DNA of 64,000 nucleotides from Oreohelix idahoensis (GCA_024509875.1 JAMPIV010000305.1:62001-126000), one strand, 5' to 3'; positions 33,291 through 45,126 are shown, counted from the stretch's first letter. Notes: generated by a model not told the origin, from the letters alone. A program made the numbers and translations.

Positions 33291-34162
33291 CTCTCTTCTG
33301 TCGAGCATTTCCTCTCCCACAGGGATCACGACTGATACTTACAGCAAAGAGTTGGTATGAATATACTATTTATCAATGGTCGTTTGTTTTGAATACTAAT
33401 AATCGGATGTGTCAACAACGGTGACGGTAAATCACTGGTACTGGCTTTTTTATAGCTTCACTTTCTCTGTTAAGTCTTCCATTTTCTGTGAAAATGCCTC
33501 CTAGGTAATGAAACTCTGGAATGTTTAAGATTTAAAATATTTTTGTTAAGAAGCAAAGACGAAAAAGATAGACACATCTCAATAAACTAAAAATACGGCA
33601 TTGAAACAATATTAAAGGCCGACAGAGACCATAGAAAATAGTATGATAAAATCGCCTAGCCAAAACTTGGGATGCTGCGGGTTGGCAACCACTTAAAATG
33701 TGAATTTATTTGCTGCATCCACCACCAAAATTACTTTTCAAAAATAGAGAACTGGATGCCAAGGGCTGCTCTCCCCAGCATAGTATTTTAAACTATAACA
33801 CAACAATACATCTCTCTCATGTCCTACCGCTCTCTAATATTACCGATCACAGTGAAACTTGCAATGCGAGTGCAATTACGAGATTGCTCTATGAATAATA
33901 ATGTTGTACACTGGTTAAACCCATGTTTAACCTTTTGGGTTGAAAATTATTGTGAATTCAGATCAAGACTGCATGCGGATTAGTGCGCTGCCAGGCTAAA
34001 CTAATGTGTGTGGCCTTTTAACATGCAAAGATTGTCTGGTCAGGGACCAATTCAAAATGTGATGTAAGCGGAAGTGCCAAAGCCGCACAATTTCAAATTA
34101 TTATCAAGAAGTTCCGGATTTCTACAAAGTGCTACCAGATGTAATTCTGATTCGGAAAAGGG
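33291..34162. other. No gene seen
   Basis: AT-rich sequence without coding signal or recognised repeat. A short palindrome GGTTAAACCCATGTTTAACC lies at about 33912. Confidence 0.4.
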
Positions 34163-34499
34163 TGGGGGGGGGGGGGGGGGGGGGAGGGGAGACAGAGAGA
34201 GAAATCAGACCTGTCAATGTATATTAAAAATGAACTGAAGTGTTATGAAATAATACTGTTACATCACAAAGCCCCTCTGTGAACTTGCAGTGCATACATG
34301 TTGATCTTGACTAGACCGCTGCTACAGTTTTCAACTTGTGACGAACGTCACGACATGATGATTTTCTTTTGCTACCAGTCTGTAAAATCACCTGTGTGTT
34401 ACCGGGGCCCGAAAGGGGAGCAAATAATAGTAACACTGTGACCTACCACGCATCTCGTAAGAAGCGACTTAGGAGGACTGGGCATGGGACTGGCTACCC

Positions 34500-34661
34500 C
34501 GTCCAGTATACATTTTTTAGTCACAAAAACTTCAACAAACAGCATGGACTTGCGGAACTGGAAGATTGAAAAAAGTACGACAAACTCATCAAACGATGAA
34601 GTGATGACAAGAACCAGACAAATACAAGAGATGAGAAGAAGACGCCGGCGATGGACTAGAC
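34500..34661 (+). pseudogene. LINE family Z, 5' part of the interrupted copy
   Basis: Family-Z coding relic (ATGACAAGAACCAGACAAAT, then GAAGAAGACGCCGGCGATGG) that should run straight into WTRHTLRKP-type coding. It is broken at 34662 by a hAT element, beyond which the minisatellite and then the LINE 3' end follow. Confidence 0.75.
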
Positions 34662-35043
34662 CAGTGTTTCTCAAGTGTGTTTCTCAAGTGTGCCGCCGCG
34701 CCTATCAAAGTGTGCCGCAACAATTTTGTAAATTTACTACATGAAGTATATTTTTAGTGATCATGTAATATAAATCTGATCTTACAGCTTGAATTTATGC
34801 AATAATAATTGGAACTATTAACTGCTTTGAACCAAAATATATATACTTCAAAATTAATTTAAACAATTAAGAGAATAATCAAATTGAGACTTTTCTTTAG
34901 TCTAAAGTACTCACAAATTAGTATATTTAATTTAGTGTATATCACTGTAATTGTTTATTCAGGCGCGGAGTCAGATAGGTGTTCCACATTTTTTTAGAAA
35001 ATTGAAAAGTGTGACGTGAACACAAAAAGGTTGAGAAACACTG
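34662..35043. mobile_element. hAT MITE with 8-bp TSD
   Basis: A 382-bp element with terminal inverted repeats CAGTGTTTCTCAA and TTGAGAAACACTG. The perfect 8-bp duplication GACTAGAC lies at 34654-34661 and 35044-35051, as expected of hAT transposase. The right end continues inward CCTTTTTGTGTTC (reverse strand), a hAT-like sub-terminal pattern. The left end holds a local duplication of GTGTTTCTCAAGT. No transposase ORF. Confidence 0.92.
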
Positions 35044-37444
35044 GACTAGACACACACTGAGGAAACTGGAACAGACACACACTGAGGAAACTGGACTCGA
35101 CACACACTGAGGAAACTGGACTTAGACACACACACTGAGGAAACTGGACTAGACACACACTGAGGAAACTGGAACAGACACACACTGAAGAAACTGGACT
35201 AGACACACACTGAGGAAACTGGACTAGACACACACTGAGGAAACTGAACTAGACACACACTGAAGAAACTGAACTAGACACACACTGAGGAAACTGGACT
35301 AGACTCACATTGAGGAAACTGGACTAGACACACACTGAGGAAACTGGACTAGACACACACTGAAGAAACTGGACTAGACACACACTGAGGAAACTGGACT
35401 AGACACACACTGAAGAAACTGAACTAGACACACACTGAGGAAACTGGACTAGACTCACATTGAGGAAACTGGACTAGACACACACTGAGGAAACTGGACT
35501 AGACACACACTGAAGAAACTGGACAAGACACACACTGAGGAAACTGAACTAGACACACACTGAGGAAACTGGACTAGACACACACTGAAGAAACTGGACT
35601 AGACACACACTGAGGAAACTGGATTAGACACACACTGAGGAAACTGGACCAGACACACACTGAGGAAACTGGACTAAACACACACCGAGGAAACTGGACT
35701 AGACACACACTGAGGAAGCTGGACTAGACACACACTGAGGAAACTGGACTAGACACACACTGAGGAAACTGGACTAGACACACACTGAGGAAACTGGACT
35801 AGACACACACTGAGGAAACTGGACTAGACACACACTGAGGAAACTGGACTAGACACACACTGAGGAAACTGAACTAGACACACACTGAGGAAACTGGACT
35901 AGACACACACTGAGGAAACTGAACTAGACACACACTGAGGAAACTGAACTAGACACACACTGAGGAAACTGGACTAGACTCACATTGAGGAAACTGGACT
36001 AGACACACACTGAGGAAACTGGACTAGACACACACTGAGGAAACTGGACTAGACACACACTGAAGAAACTGAACTAGACACACACTGAGGAAACTGAACT
36101 AGACACACACTGAGGAAACTGGACTAGACTCACATTGAGGAAACTGGACTAGACACACACTGAGGAAACTGGACTAGACACACACTGAAGAAACTGGACT
36201 AGACACACACTGAGGAAACTGAACTAGACACACACTGAGGAAACTGGACTAGACACACACTGAAGAAACTGGACTAGACACACACTGAGGAAACTGGATT
36301 AGACACACACTGAGGAAACTGGACCAGACACACATTGAGGAAACTGGATTAGACACACACTGAGGAAACTGGACCAGACACACATTGAGGAAACTGGACT
36401 AGACACACACTGAAGAAACTGGACTAGACACACACTGAGGAAACTGGACTAGACACACACTGAAGAAACTGGACTAGACACACACTGAGGAAACTGGACT
36501 AGACACACACTGAGGAAACTGGACTAGACACACACTGAGGAAACTGGACTAGACACACACTGAAGAAACTGGACTAGACACACACTGAGGAAACTGAACT
36601 AGACACACACTGAGGAAACTGGACTAGACACACACTGAAGAAACTGGACTAGACACACACTGAAGAAACTGGACTAGACACACACTGAGGAAACTGGACT
36701 AGACACACACTGAGGAAACTGGACTAGACACACACTGAGGAAACTGGACTAGAAACACACTGAGGAAACTGGACTAGACACACACTGAAGAAACTGGACT
36801 AGACACACACTGGGGAAACTGGATTAGACACACACTGAGGAAACTGGACCAGACACACACCGAGGAAACTGGACTAGACACACACTGAAGAAACTGGACT
36901 AGACACACACTGAGGAAACTGGACTAGACACACACTGAAGAAACTGGACTAGACACACACTGAGGAAACTGGACTAGACACACACTGAAGAAACTGGACT
37001 AGACACACACTGAAGAAACTGGACTAGACACACACTGAGGAAACTGGACTAGACACACACTGAGGAAACTGGACTAGACACACACTGAGGAAACTGGACT
37101 AGACACACACTGAAGAAACTGGACTAGACACACACTGAGGAAACTGGACTAGACACACACTGAAGAAACTGGACTAGACACACACTGAGGAAACTGGACT
37201 AGACACACACTGAAGAAACTGGACTAGACACACACTGAGGAAACTGGACTAGACACACACTGAGGAAACTGGACTAGACACACACTGAGGAAACTGGACT
37301 AGACACACACTGAAGAAACTGGACTAGACACACACTGAGGAAACTGGACTAGACACACACTGAGGAAACTGGACTAGACACACACTGAGGAAACTGGACT
37401 AGACACACACTGAGGAAACTGGACTAGACACACACTGAGGAAAC
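35044..37444 (+). repeat. 25-bp minisatellite, about 96 copies, derived from LINE Z
   Basis: Tandem 25-bp unit beginning TGGACTAGACACACACTGAG. Phase is kept across the array apart from an early 28-bp unit near 35123. Common variants are GAAG for GAGG, GAACT for GGACT, GGATT/GGACC, and a TCACATTGAGG form. Some variants recur in blocks of about six units (about 150 bp, for example near 35262 and 35411), so higher-order repetition is present. One unit equals the LINE Z codons for WTRHTLRK plus one base, and the LINE resumes immediately after the last unit (AAACCTTCTGACAGC). Confidence 0.95.
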
Positions 37445-37645
37445 CTTCTGACAGCATTACCATGCACTCCTTGTTCTGGAATCCCCAGACAAGAGAAGCA
37501 GGGGGTAGACAGGAGATGACATGAAGAAGGAGAGCTAAGAGTCAGAAATAGCAATGAGGAAGACAAAGAAGGACCTTCCTCTGACGGTACGTAACAAGAG
37601 GACTTGGCGTGTGTCTATGGATGGCCTATGCTCCTTGGGTCGCTA
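37445..37645 (+). pseudogene. LINE family Z 3' end after the minisatellite
   Basis: Continues the LINE interrupted at 34661: CTTCTGACAGCATTACC, TCCTTGTTCTGGAATCCCCA, GGACTTGGCGTG, GGATGGCCTATGCTCCTTGG. It matches the other family-Z copies in order and ends shortly after the GLCSLG codons. Confidence 0.8.
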
Positions 37646-38111
37646 GAGGGTACTGAGTGTTAGATAGATCGGTGTGTCTGTAAAACGGACAAATGAAACT
37701 CCACGTTGTTAGTTAATATCTTCTCATTACTTTTATTGTAGTCCACCTTTTCAACTCTTTTTTTCCCCCCCCTCTCTAGAGGAATTGTGTGCCGAGATTA
37801 TTTCTGTATCAACAAACCGAAATAGACATAAAGTCTTCATTAGTAATACGTCACACCCACCGTGTTATCGGGAAGTCCAATACGAGTAATGAATAAATAA
37901 ATAATGGAACAGAATGAAAGCGGCACTGAATAACTGTTTATGAGAAAAATTATTATAATACATTTGAAGGCTATCAGAAAAGATGAATTTATTCTAGAAG
38001 AACCAGAAGAAGGTATATTATTTGCGAAATTAGGGACAGACAATATAATATTCATCGGGCATATTATTAGAACAAGGAAGGGGAAAAATATCTTCAAACA
38101 AGAAGAGCGTA
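37646..38111. other. No gene seen
   Basis: AT-rich sequence with overlapping short ORFs on both strands around 37940-38097 but no recognised motif. Confidence 0.35.
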
Positions 38112-38360
38112 CTATAGGCCAATCGGTTAGAGTGCTTTCTTGTCACGGCGGAGTTACCGCATTCCTGGATCGAAACCTGGTAACGTCACGCTCCAGTCTA
38201 CCCAGCTGTAATTCGGTACCCGGCTCTTATCTTGAGTTAGGAAAGGCAAACTGCAGCGAGTAATTGGACTGGTTATCCTACCTCATTAAAAACAATGATA
38301 AAGTATCTAATACTTCACTACCCTACAGCAATATATATCGCTATGTGACTACGGTTTTAA
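38112..38360 (+). mobile_element. SINE-B copy 1
   Basis: tRNA-like head with A-box region TAGGCCAATCGGTTAGAGTG and B box GGATCGAAACC. The body contains CACGCTCCAGTCTACCCAGC and TACTTCACTACCCTACAGCA. It matches 46998-47256 in order. Further copies are inverted at 45686-46210 and 60178-60402. Confidence 0.78.
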
Positions 38361-38856
38361 TAGAGCAGCGGATGGAACAAATCGTCTACGGTGACTGAAG
38401 ACGTTCCGGATGGTTTCAAAAACACACATGCAATACAAAATGATAATTTTAATCGTACGAACTACAGCCAAGAAAAAAGAAAACACTGGTCGTTGACATG
38501 GCTCCTAATGATGGTTACCATAACGACCGTTAAGATCAGATTTATACCATGGAGATGCAGCGAAGTTTAAGACGGCTAAAAATATAAATGTTACGTCCAT
38601 GAAACAAATATACCTTCTATTACTTTTTCTATTCGAATCAACCCAAGTGCATGCGAAATTCTTACAGGGCATTGAGCATTATGGGCACCTGTTACATCGA
38701 ACACTCTAGTCTGAGCGATAATCGATAATATTGATCCACAGACTTCCCTTGAACGTGTCGTAGCACACTAGGGATTTCCATTTTGGTGACGAGTGTTGGA
38801 GATCGTTTTTAACGCGTCATTAACAGACATTATTGACAAGAAATTTGTCAATACCG

Positions 38857-38864
<8 letters not shown>

Positions 38865-38924
<60 letters not shown>

Positions 38925-38931
38925 TAGACAT

Positions 38932-38972
<41 letters not shown>

Positions 38973-38990
38973 GAGACAGAGGAGAGAGAG
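38865..38990 (+). repeat. (GA)n and (GACA)n microsatellite
   Basis: A pure GA run of about 45 nt changes to GACA repeats (about 38911-38970) and back to GA-rich sequence. Overlapping ORFs on both strands here are simple-repeat artefacts. Confidence 0.95.
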
Positions 38991-39124
38991 AACATTACAT
39001 TTAATGCAAAAAATTGGAACTAAAAGAGACATATGTCGCGGTGTAGAGGATAACGCAAAAGCAGAAGACAAACCTGAAAGACAGCTAGACGGAGAAACAG
39101 ACATGCATATAGACAAATATGTGT

Positions 39125-39232
39125 GTCCAGAAACCACTGCAGCAAGAGCACTTGAATGCTTTATGTGCACTTACTACGTCAGCTGACATGGTGGCCCCGT
39201 GATCCGTAAAGGCCGAAATGGAAAGTGATAAG
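39125..39232 (+). repeat. Repeat X partial copy
   Basis: AACCACTGCAGCAAGAGCAC, GTGGCCCCGTGATCCGTAAA and GGAAAGTGATAAG align with the 3' half of repeat X (compare 52980-53095). It is degenerate. Confidence 0.5.
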
Positions 39233-39329
39233 TAACATCATATATATATATATCGGTGTGTGTAACAGTTGAGCGACCGCAGCTGAGGTTCAAAGATGTC
39301 TGCAAGAGATACATGATGGCACTGGACAT

Positions 39330-39617
39330 TTTTTTTTTTTTTTTTTTTTTTTTTCCTTAACCAGCGGCACTTGGGCTTTCAGCCCTTCGGCCCAATGACA
39401 TGTCATTGCGAGGCTGGGGAACCTGAGGACTTTCCTACCAACCCGGTCAGGAGCTTCGCTCCTTCCCATCCACAGAGGGTTTATCACAGGAGCCGTTCAG
39501 GCTATTCAGTCAAATTTCCGGCCGTAAACATTTCTTCAAACGCCGACGCCCGGGTTTGAACCATGAACACCTGGTCGCCAGTACAACGCCGAAGCCATTA
39601 CACCAGCGCGGCTCCCA
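39330..39617 (-). mobile_element. SINE-E copy 1 (tRNA-derived, hairpin-rich) with 14-bp TSD
   Basis: The perfect TSD ATGGCACTGGACAT lies at 39316-39329 and 39618-39631. On the minus strand the head begins GGGAGCCGCGCTGGTGTAAT, with A box TGGTGTAATGG and B box GGTTCAAACCC. The body carries short stems (GGAGCGAAGCTCC, GGGCTGAAAGCCC, palindrome AATGACATGTCATT) and ends in a poly-A tail (poly-T on +). A near-identical 5'-truncated copy is at 45127-45355. Confidence 0.92.
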
Positions 39618-40311
39618 ATGGCACTGGACATAAATCCAGCAACCTGGGAGGTTGAAGGTGCCGATCGCAGCAAGTGGCGATTATCTCTACGGCGCCACTT
39701 CCGATTGGGCGAAAAGAAGCTCTCACGGCAAGCAGCAGAGAGGAGAAACCGTTGAAAAGATCACCAGAAAAATAAGCTACTAAGGGCTGTCCCCTCAGGG
39801 GCGCTTTCCCATAGATAGTTATGACTGAAAGAGCAATTAATATTACTATGTCTATGTGTATTTTTGCGCTTAAGTATATGAAATGAGCTCCTTGACCATC
39901 ACACAAACTAGCCGTACAGTCGAGGCGCACCTATCAGCACCCCGTGACGCATGCCTACAGTGGAGACAGGAAATTCAGAGAGACAGACATAGGGTGAGAG
40001 AAAAAGATAAAGAGGGTTAATTCTGCGATGACTGACATCGAGTGTCATTCTCCGATAGTGAAGGATGTCAAAGCCATTCTGCATCTGACAGCTGTTGAAC
40101 TCCCGGCGGATTTCCAACAAGCAGTTGTGACACTGGCGTCTAACATGACGGCCAAACGTGTTACAAAAATAAACTTTGTGAGTATGAGAAAAATAATTAG
40201 AAAAATGGAGATGGAAGACCACAAAAATGGTAAGAAGCGGGGAGGGGTTTTAAAGGTATGGAAGATTATTAATTACTGGTTAAATGTGTAATCGTTAACA
40301 ACAATCAAGTT

Positions 40312-40692
40312 CCCAGTGGAGGGAATATAATTTATGGACATTTTTTTTTTCAGAACCAGTAGTCCTAATGATTTCATACTCCCCCTGGTCTCCTGGGTAG
40401 TGAGATCGGATACCTAGCCTTCTCGGATAAGTTAAAAATCCCACGGCAGTTGGAAAGCGTAAAGTGTAGGCCAATCAGGCCGCTGCCCTGGCAAATATTT
40501 TTAAAAATTAGAAACCTACCCATCACCCAAGTACGAGTATTTATAGAATGTGTGATTCCTATTTACACACATTGGAATTCTCGCCGGTGCTACGGAGTTC
40601 GTGCACTGTGCTGAGATGCTCCTTGTGTGATCTAAAGGAGATCGGAGCACTGATGGAGATGTCCGTGTGCAATGAAGATAGTTCTTAAAACC
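40312..40692 (+). mobile_element. SINE-D copy 2, headless
   Basis: Shares GGAATATAATT, AGCCTTCTCGGATA, CGCTGCCC, GGAGTTCGTGCACTGTGCTG, GAGATCGGAGCACTGATGGA and the terminal AAACCAAACCAAA with 41213-41712, but lacks the tRNA-like head. A possible short TSD AAGTTC lies at 40306 and 40693. Confidence 0.72.
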
Positions 40693-41212
40693 AAACCAAA
40701 CTAAGTTCAAACAAACAACGGCTACAGCCGTAGTGGAAATGCGTTCTTGGGAACATGTGACTGATTTTGTCGACTGCTTGTGCAAATAGCTGCCTTCACA
40801 AATATCAGATTAAGACAAAAACCATAAGACAGTTTTGAGCAGTTTTGTTTCAGGAAGTCACAGAATAAAAATACTGAAACTTTCCATGGAGCTGCCTTTC
40901 TTGGTACATTGTCACTACATTTACCTTACCTAGTCATGACTGACCTTCTTGTCAGCTTTACAGTAGGTGTTTAAACTTAATAAAGTGTATTTTATTCCAA
41001 GAAGAATGTCACTCGACCGAGGTTACCGCGGTACCGCAAAAATTAAAATTCAATATTCAGTTATGGGTAAAATCATAAAAACAAGTAAAGATATAGAAAC
41101 AAGTTTAAGGGATCCACTTTTGTCGTTGTAACCAAATACACTAAAAAGGAAACAAAAAATTGTCCATCCATTTCATAAAATAAAAATGGTTGGCCAGTTA
41201 TCATTAATCAGT

Positions 41213-41712
41213 GGGGTCGGATGGGGCTAAGAGGTATGGCGTCCGCCTATAATTCTAAAGGTACTGGGTTCGCGACCAGTACATGGAATATAATTGATGG
41301 AAATTTTATTCACAACCAGTGGTTCTTAATGATGTCATACTTCTCCCACCACCCCTCCCCCCCATCTCCTGGGTAATGAGACAAGATGCTTAGCCTTCCC
41401 AGATATCTGCGAAAAAAGGAGGTCTCTTGTGCAAATTGCGCACGTTAAAAATCCCTCGGCAGTAGGAAATCGTAAAGAGTATGTCATACAGCCGCTGCCC
41501 GGGCAACAAATTAAAAAAAAATTAGGAAACCTACCCACCACAAAAATATTTATATAATGTATGATTCCTGTATACACTCACTGGGGTCCTCGCTGGTGCT
41601 AGGGAGTTCGTGCACTGTGCTGAGACTGTCCTTGTGTGATCTAAAGGAGGAGATCGGAGCACTGATGGAGTTGTCCGCGTGCAATGAAGATTATCCTTAA
41701 AAACCAAACCAA
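41213..41712 (+). mobile_element. SINE-D copy 1 (tRNA-headed, 500 bp) with 13-bp TSD
   Basis: The perfect TSD ATCATTAATCAGT lies at 41200-41212 and 41713-41725. The head starts GGGGTCGGATGGGGCTAAGA and has a B-box-like GGGTTCGCGACC. A long body of about 400 bp ends in AAACCAAACCAA. It is unusually long for a SINE and carries no RT coding. Confidence 0.88.
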
Positions 41713-41879
41713 ATCATTAATCAGTAGTCTGTCATATCTTTCACTACAAATATCAACTGATATATGAAGAATTACTGGTGTGGTTTTGGTTTTAAATTAA
41801 TCAAGAACAATTTCTGATTAATAATAACTGGTCATTCATCTTTGATTATGATAAAGTCCTGTAAATGTGTGTAACTGTT

Positions 41880-42092
41880 ATACTTTTACAATGTTGGGAT
41901 TTTACTTTGTTTTATTGCACTGATTTTGTTTATTGTTATTTTTTTTTTTTTAATAATATTGAAAATGCATGTGTAGGATAAATGAATTCAGTATGGGAGA
42001 CGAGAGAAAGAATGGCCAGAATGTTATAGACGTGCCTGTTTGGCCAATTCTTAATTTGAAAATAAAGTTTGTACGTTCGTTCGTTCGTTCTA
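41880..42092 (+). repeat. Retroelement 3' end with (CGTT)n tail, copy 1
   Basis: GAGAAAGAATGGCCAGAATG, then TTTGAAAATAAAGTTTG, and a (TTCG)n tail at about 42073-42091. It parallels 42290-42515. AATAAA followed by a tetranucleotide tail suggests a non-LTR element or SINE 3' end. Confidence 0.6.
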
Positions 42093-42289
42093 TCTGATTC
42101 TGCTCTTGAGTAAGGTAGAGCAAAGAAAAACACGGAGTTCCTACTTACTCAATAGCAGACTGTTTCAAATATTTCAGGAGTTCCGATGCTATACTACCCT
42201 AAGGTGATCATACTCTGAGTATTGTCTGATTTACCGTATACATGTTTTGGGTTTGTTTGTTTGTTTGCTTGTTTTTTTTTTTATATATT

Positions 42290-42515
42290 TCATTACGTTA
42301 TTGTTTGCTTAAACACTTTATTTTGATTATGATTGGGTAATGTCATTGTATGCTGTTATATAACCTTTATAATGTTTTATGCCTTTAATTTAATGCTTAA
42401 AGTAACATGTGGGAATGAAAGGGTACATTATGCAAGATAAGTGAGAATGGAAGGGCAGAATGTTAGACGGACCTGCGCCCTAAGTCTTAACCCTTTGAAA
42501 ATAAAGTTCGTTCGT
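42290..42515 (+). repeat. Retroelement 3' end with (CGTT)n tail, copy 2
   Basis: GAGAATGGAAGGGCAGAATG, then CTTTGAAAATAAAGTTCG and a (GTTC)n tail. A second, diverged copy of the unit ending at 42092. Confidence 0.6.
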
Positions 42516-42902
42516 TCGTTCTTTATCTATGCAACAGAGTGAATGAAACATTTATTTTCTGCTTTTTAGTGCATTTGGTAACAATAATACAAGTGGATCA
42601 CTAATACTTGTTTTTTTTTCTTTTTTTAAACCATTACTTGCTGTCTTTGCTTGCCCACAGAAATGTCTGGTTGTTTGAAACGTTCCTTTTGTTCTAGTCA
42701 TTCTTATAACAAAGAACTGTATATGCTTCTGTTTACCTACAACATACGTGGACGAGGACTTCTTGTGGCCTGAACACGTTTCTTTTCCCCAAAAATACAA
42801 ATAAACTTTAATATGAAAAGATGATGGATGATGGATTAAATATGAAAGGAAAAATATTTATAATCTCTAGCAGCATTAATGTAGTAGTGTCCACTTTATA
42901 AT

Positions 42903-43240
42903 TAAACTCATCAATCATATGCTTGCTCAAGCAATAAGTTAACTTTCTACTCCAGTAACTTAACACAGTAATCTGCATATGCTTGTTAAAGTGACCTGCT
43001 CTTCTCCAACGTAAATATACTACATAAATTGTTATATGTCTGCTCATTCAGTGTATGTTACTCGTAACAGTTGCGCAACTCTTCAGTGCTGGCTCAAATT
43101 ATGTTTTCTGCTTCAACAAAGTAAACAAACTCAACAAATATGTTTGCTCAACCAATACATGTTCATCTTAAGTTACTGAACTCAGCAATCCTGAGTGTTT
43201 GCTCAAGCGATGTGGTCTTCTTAAACACAGTAAAATACTT
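42903..43240 (+). repeat. Diverged tandem repeat, about 55-bp units
   Basis: About six degenerate units share AACTCA-CAAT, TTTGCTCAAGCAAT and a TCTT...AGT-ACT ending (clear instances at 42903, 43130 and 43182). Heavy divergence implies an old array. It lies just left of the Tigger element. Confidence 0.5.
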
Positions 43241-43256
43241 CTAGAATTTATATGTA

Positions 43257-45113
43257 CAGTAGAACTCCATTTATCCGAACCCCATGGGACCGAGCATCGT
43301 TCGGATAATCAAATGTTCGGATAATTGGATTACATAATGTATCGAGTACATGTACACATATTTCTAAAAATAATTAACCATCACAAGGAAAATACACTAT
43401 AAAACATATTTACTTGTACTGTAATAATAATACCCACACTGTATTAGATCACTGTATCACCAAAATCTTTTATTACACTGCAGTGCATGTACTACTTGTA
43501 TTAATTATTTTTGTTAAGAAAGAGAAATGTTTTCAAAATAACATTACAAACGATTCAAAACCAGGCGCAACTTACGTATATATGTACTTGCACAGATGTA
43601 GCCCACTATTTAAAATAATGAGGAATCCTCTTTTGCACCAAACTGGATAGTCTCCTTTTGGCTGCTAAGTCCCGCATTCTCTTCAACAGCAGAAGCTGTG
43701 TAGGACAGCTGTCATCTTCTTGCTCGTACCAAGCCATCGCTGTTTCTAGTGCTATAAAGGCCTCTTCAGGACTTGGTCGACGTTTTGGTTTTTTCTTCAT
43801 AATCTACAAGTGCATCATGTACTTCTGAGGAGTCTTCATCATCGGTCACTACATGTATTTGGTTTTCTTCTTGCACAAAAGACAAAATTTCTTCATCGTT
43901 CAAAAACTGAAAACCAGAATCATTATCATCTTCTAGCCACATGTGTGCATCATCTTTGTCACAGTCCGAAAAATCCGGGCATTGCTTGAAACAGTTCCAC
44001 AACTTCATTTATACAATCATCATTTGTGTCCACTGCAGTAGTTTCATTTCCTCCTTTTTTCCCAAGCAATCTACTCCAAGCCTTGTTGAGATTATCTTGT
44101 GACAGGGTGGTCCAAGCATCAGCTAACATATAGCAGCAGTCTTTGAGATTAAGCTTTTTGGAAAACGCCACCACACTTTCTTCATCTTCAGCCAACAATA
44201 AACGACGCAGGACTTCCTTCTTGTACATCTTTTTAAGCTTTGCTATAACACCCTGATCCATTGGTTGAATCAGTGCTGTTACATTGGGAGGCAGAAAAAT
44301 TACTTTAAAATTTGCATCAACTGCATTCAATGTATCCTTCTCTGGATGAGATGGTGCATTGTCCAGTAGAAGAATTACTTTTCCAGTTTTCTTTTCTTGT
44401 TCTCTCAACCTCTTCACATTTGGGATGAACTGATTTGTATACCAATCAAGAAATATTTCACTATTCATCCAAGCACTCTTCTGTGCTTTGTAACACAATG
44501 GGAGACATGTCACATTCTTTAAACAACGTGGTTTTTTGGCTTTGCCGATCATTAGCACCGGTAAACGATGACTTCCACTGGCATTAGCGGCTACCAAAAT
44601 TGTTACTCTCTCTTTGCACTTTTTAAACCCAGGGGCAGCTGCTTCGCGCTGAGATGCAAGTGATTTTTTAGGCAATGATTTCCAGTATAAGCCAGTTGTC
44701 ATCGGCATTATACACATCATCGAGTGAATAACCTTCTTCTTCCAAAAAAGCCAAGAATGTTTCTTTAAAATTTTTAGCGGCAGTTGCATCGCTAGATAAA
44801 GATTCCCCTTGAATCTCCAATTCTCGTATGCCATGACGAGATTTAAAGTTTCTTAACCATCCCTGGCTAGCCTTAAAGTCAGGAGGACCGTCAAGTTGAC
44901 TTTATGATCTAACTGACTTCCTGTACGTAAGCGACCGACCATTAGCCATCCCATTCTCTACAAATTGGTCGCACACATTTGAAGTTTGCCGCATCAAAAG
45001 ATTCAGAATTTTAGTCTAACGTGACTGTGGCATCTGATTTTTTTTTTCTGGAAAAAGTGTTCGGATAATTGGATGTTCGGATAATTGGGGTTCGGATAAA
45101 TGGAGTTCTACTG
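43257..45113 (-). mobile_element. pogo/Tigger-like DNA transposon
   Basis: Inverted ends CAGTAGAACTCCATTTATCC and GGATAAATGGAGTTCTACTG, flanked by TA on both sides (43255-43256, 45114-45115). Extra GTTCGGATAATTGGAT-type sub-terminal repeats lie near both ends. The element is 1857 bp, carries a decayed transposase on the minus strand, and sits directly against a truncated SINE-E copy. Confidence 0.92.
43606..44885 (-). pseudogene. Tigger/jerky-type DDE transposase, broken
   Basis: Cut-and-paste transposase. Reading 5' to 3' on the minus strand: CENPB-type DNA-binding remnant (ASQGWLRNFKSRHGIREL), first catalytic region YNADD, a frame change near 44694, then PAFKK-like APGFKKCKERVTIL and LPVLMIGKAKKPR, second Asp in LLLDNAPSHP, PPNVTALIQPMDQGVIAKLK (third Asp), and an acidic C-terminal region that drops into two further frames (43766-44008, then 43606-43800 with SPEEAFIALETAMAWYEQ). 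The N-terminal helix-turn-helix is missing or unreadable. At least three frame changes make it inactive. Confidence 0.9.
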
Positions 45114-45126
45114 TATGTGCTTAAGT

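Noticed and set aside
35042..37444. CRISPR-like array
   Set aside because: The 25-bp units are head-to-tail with no spacers, in animal DNA; it is a minisatellite.
38820..39170. ORFs of 116-117 aa on both strands
   Set aside because: Driven by the GA/GACA microsatellite; low-complexity Ser/Leu or Arg/Glu runs.
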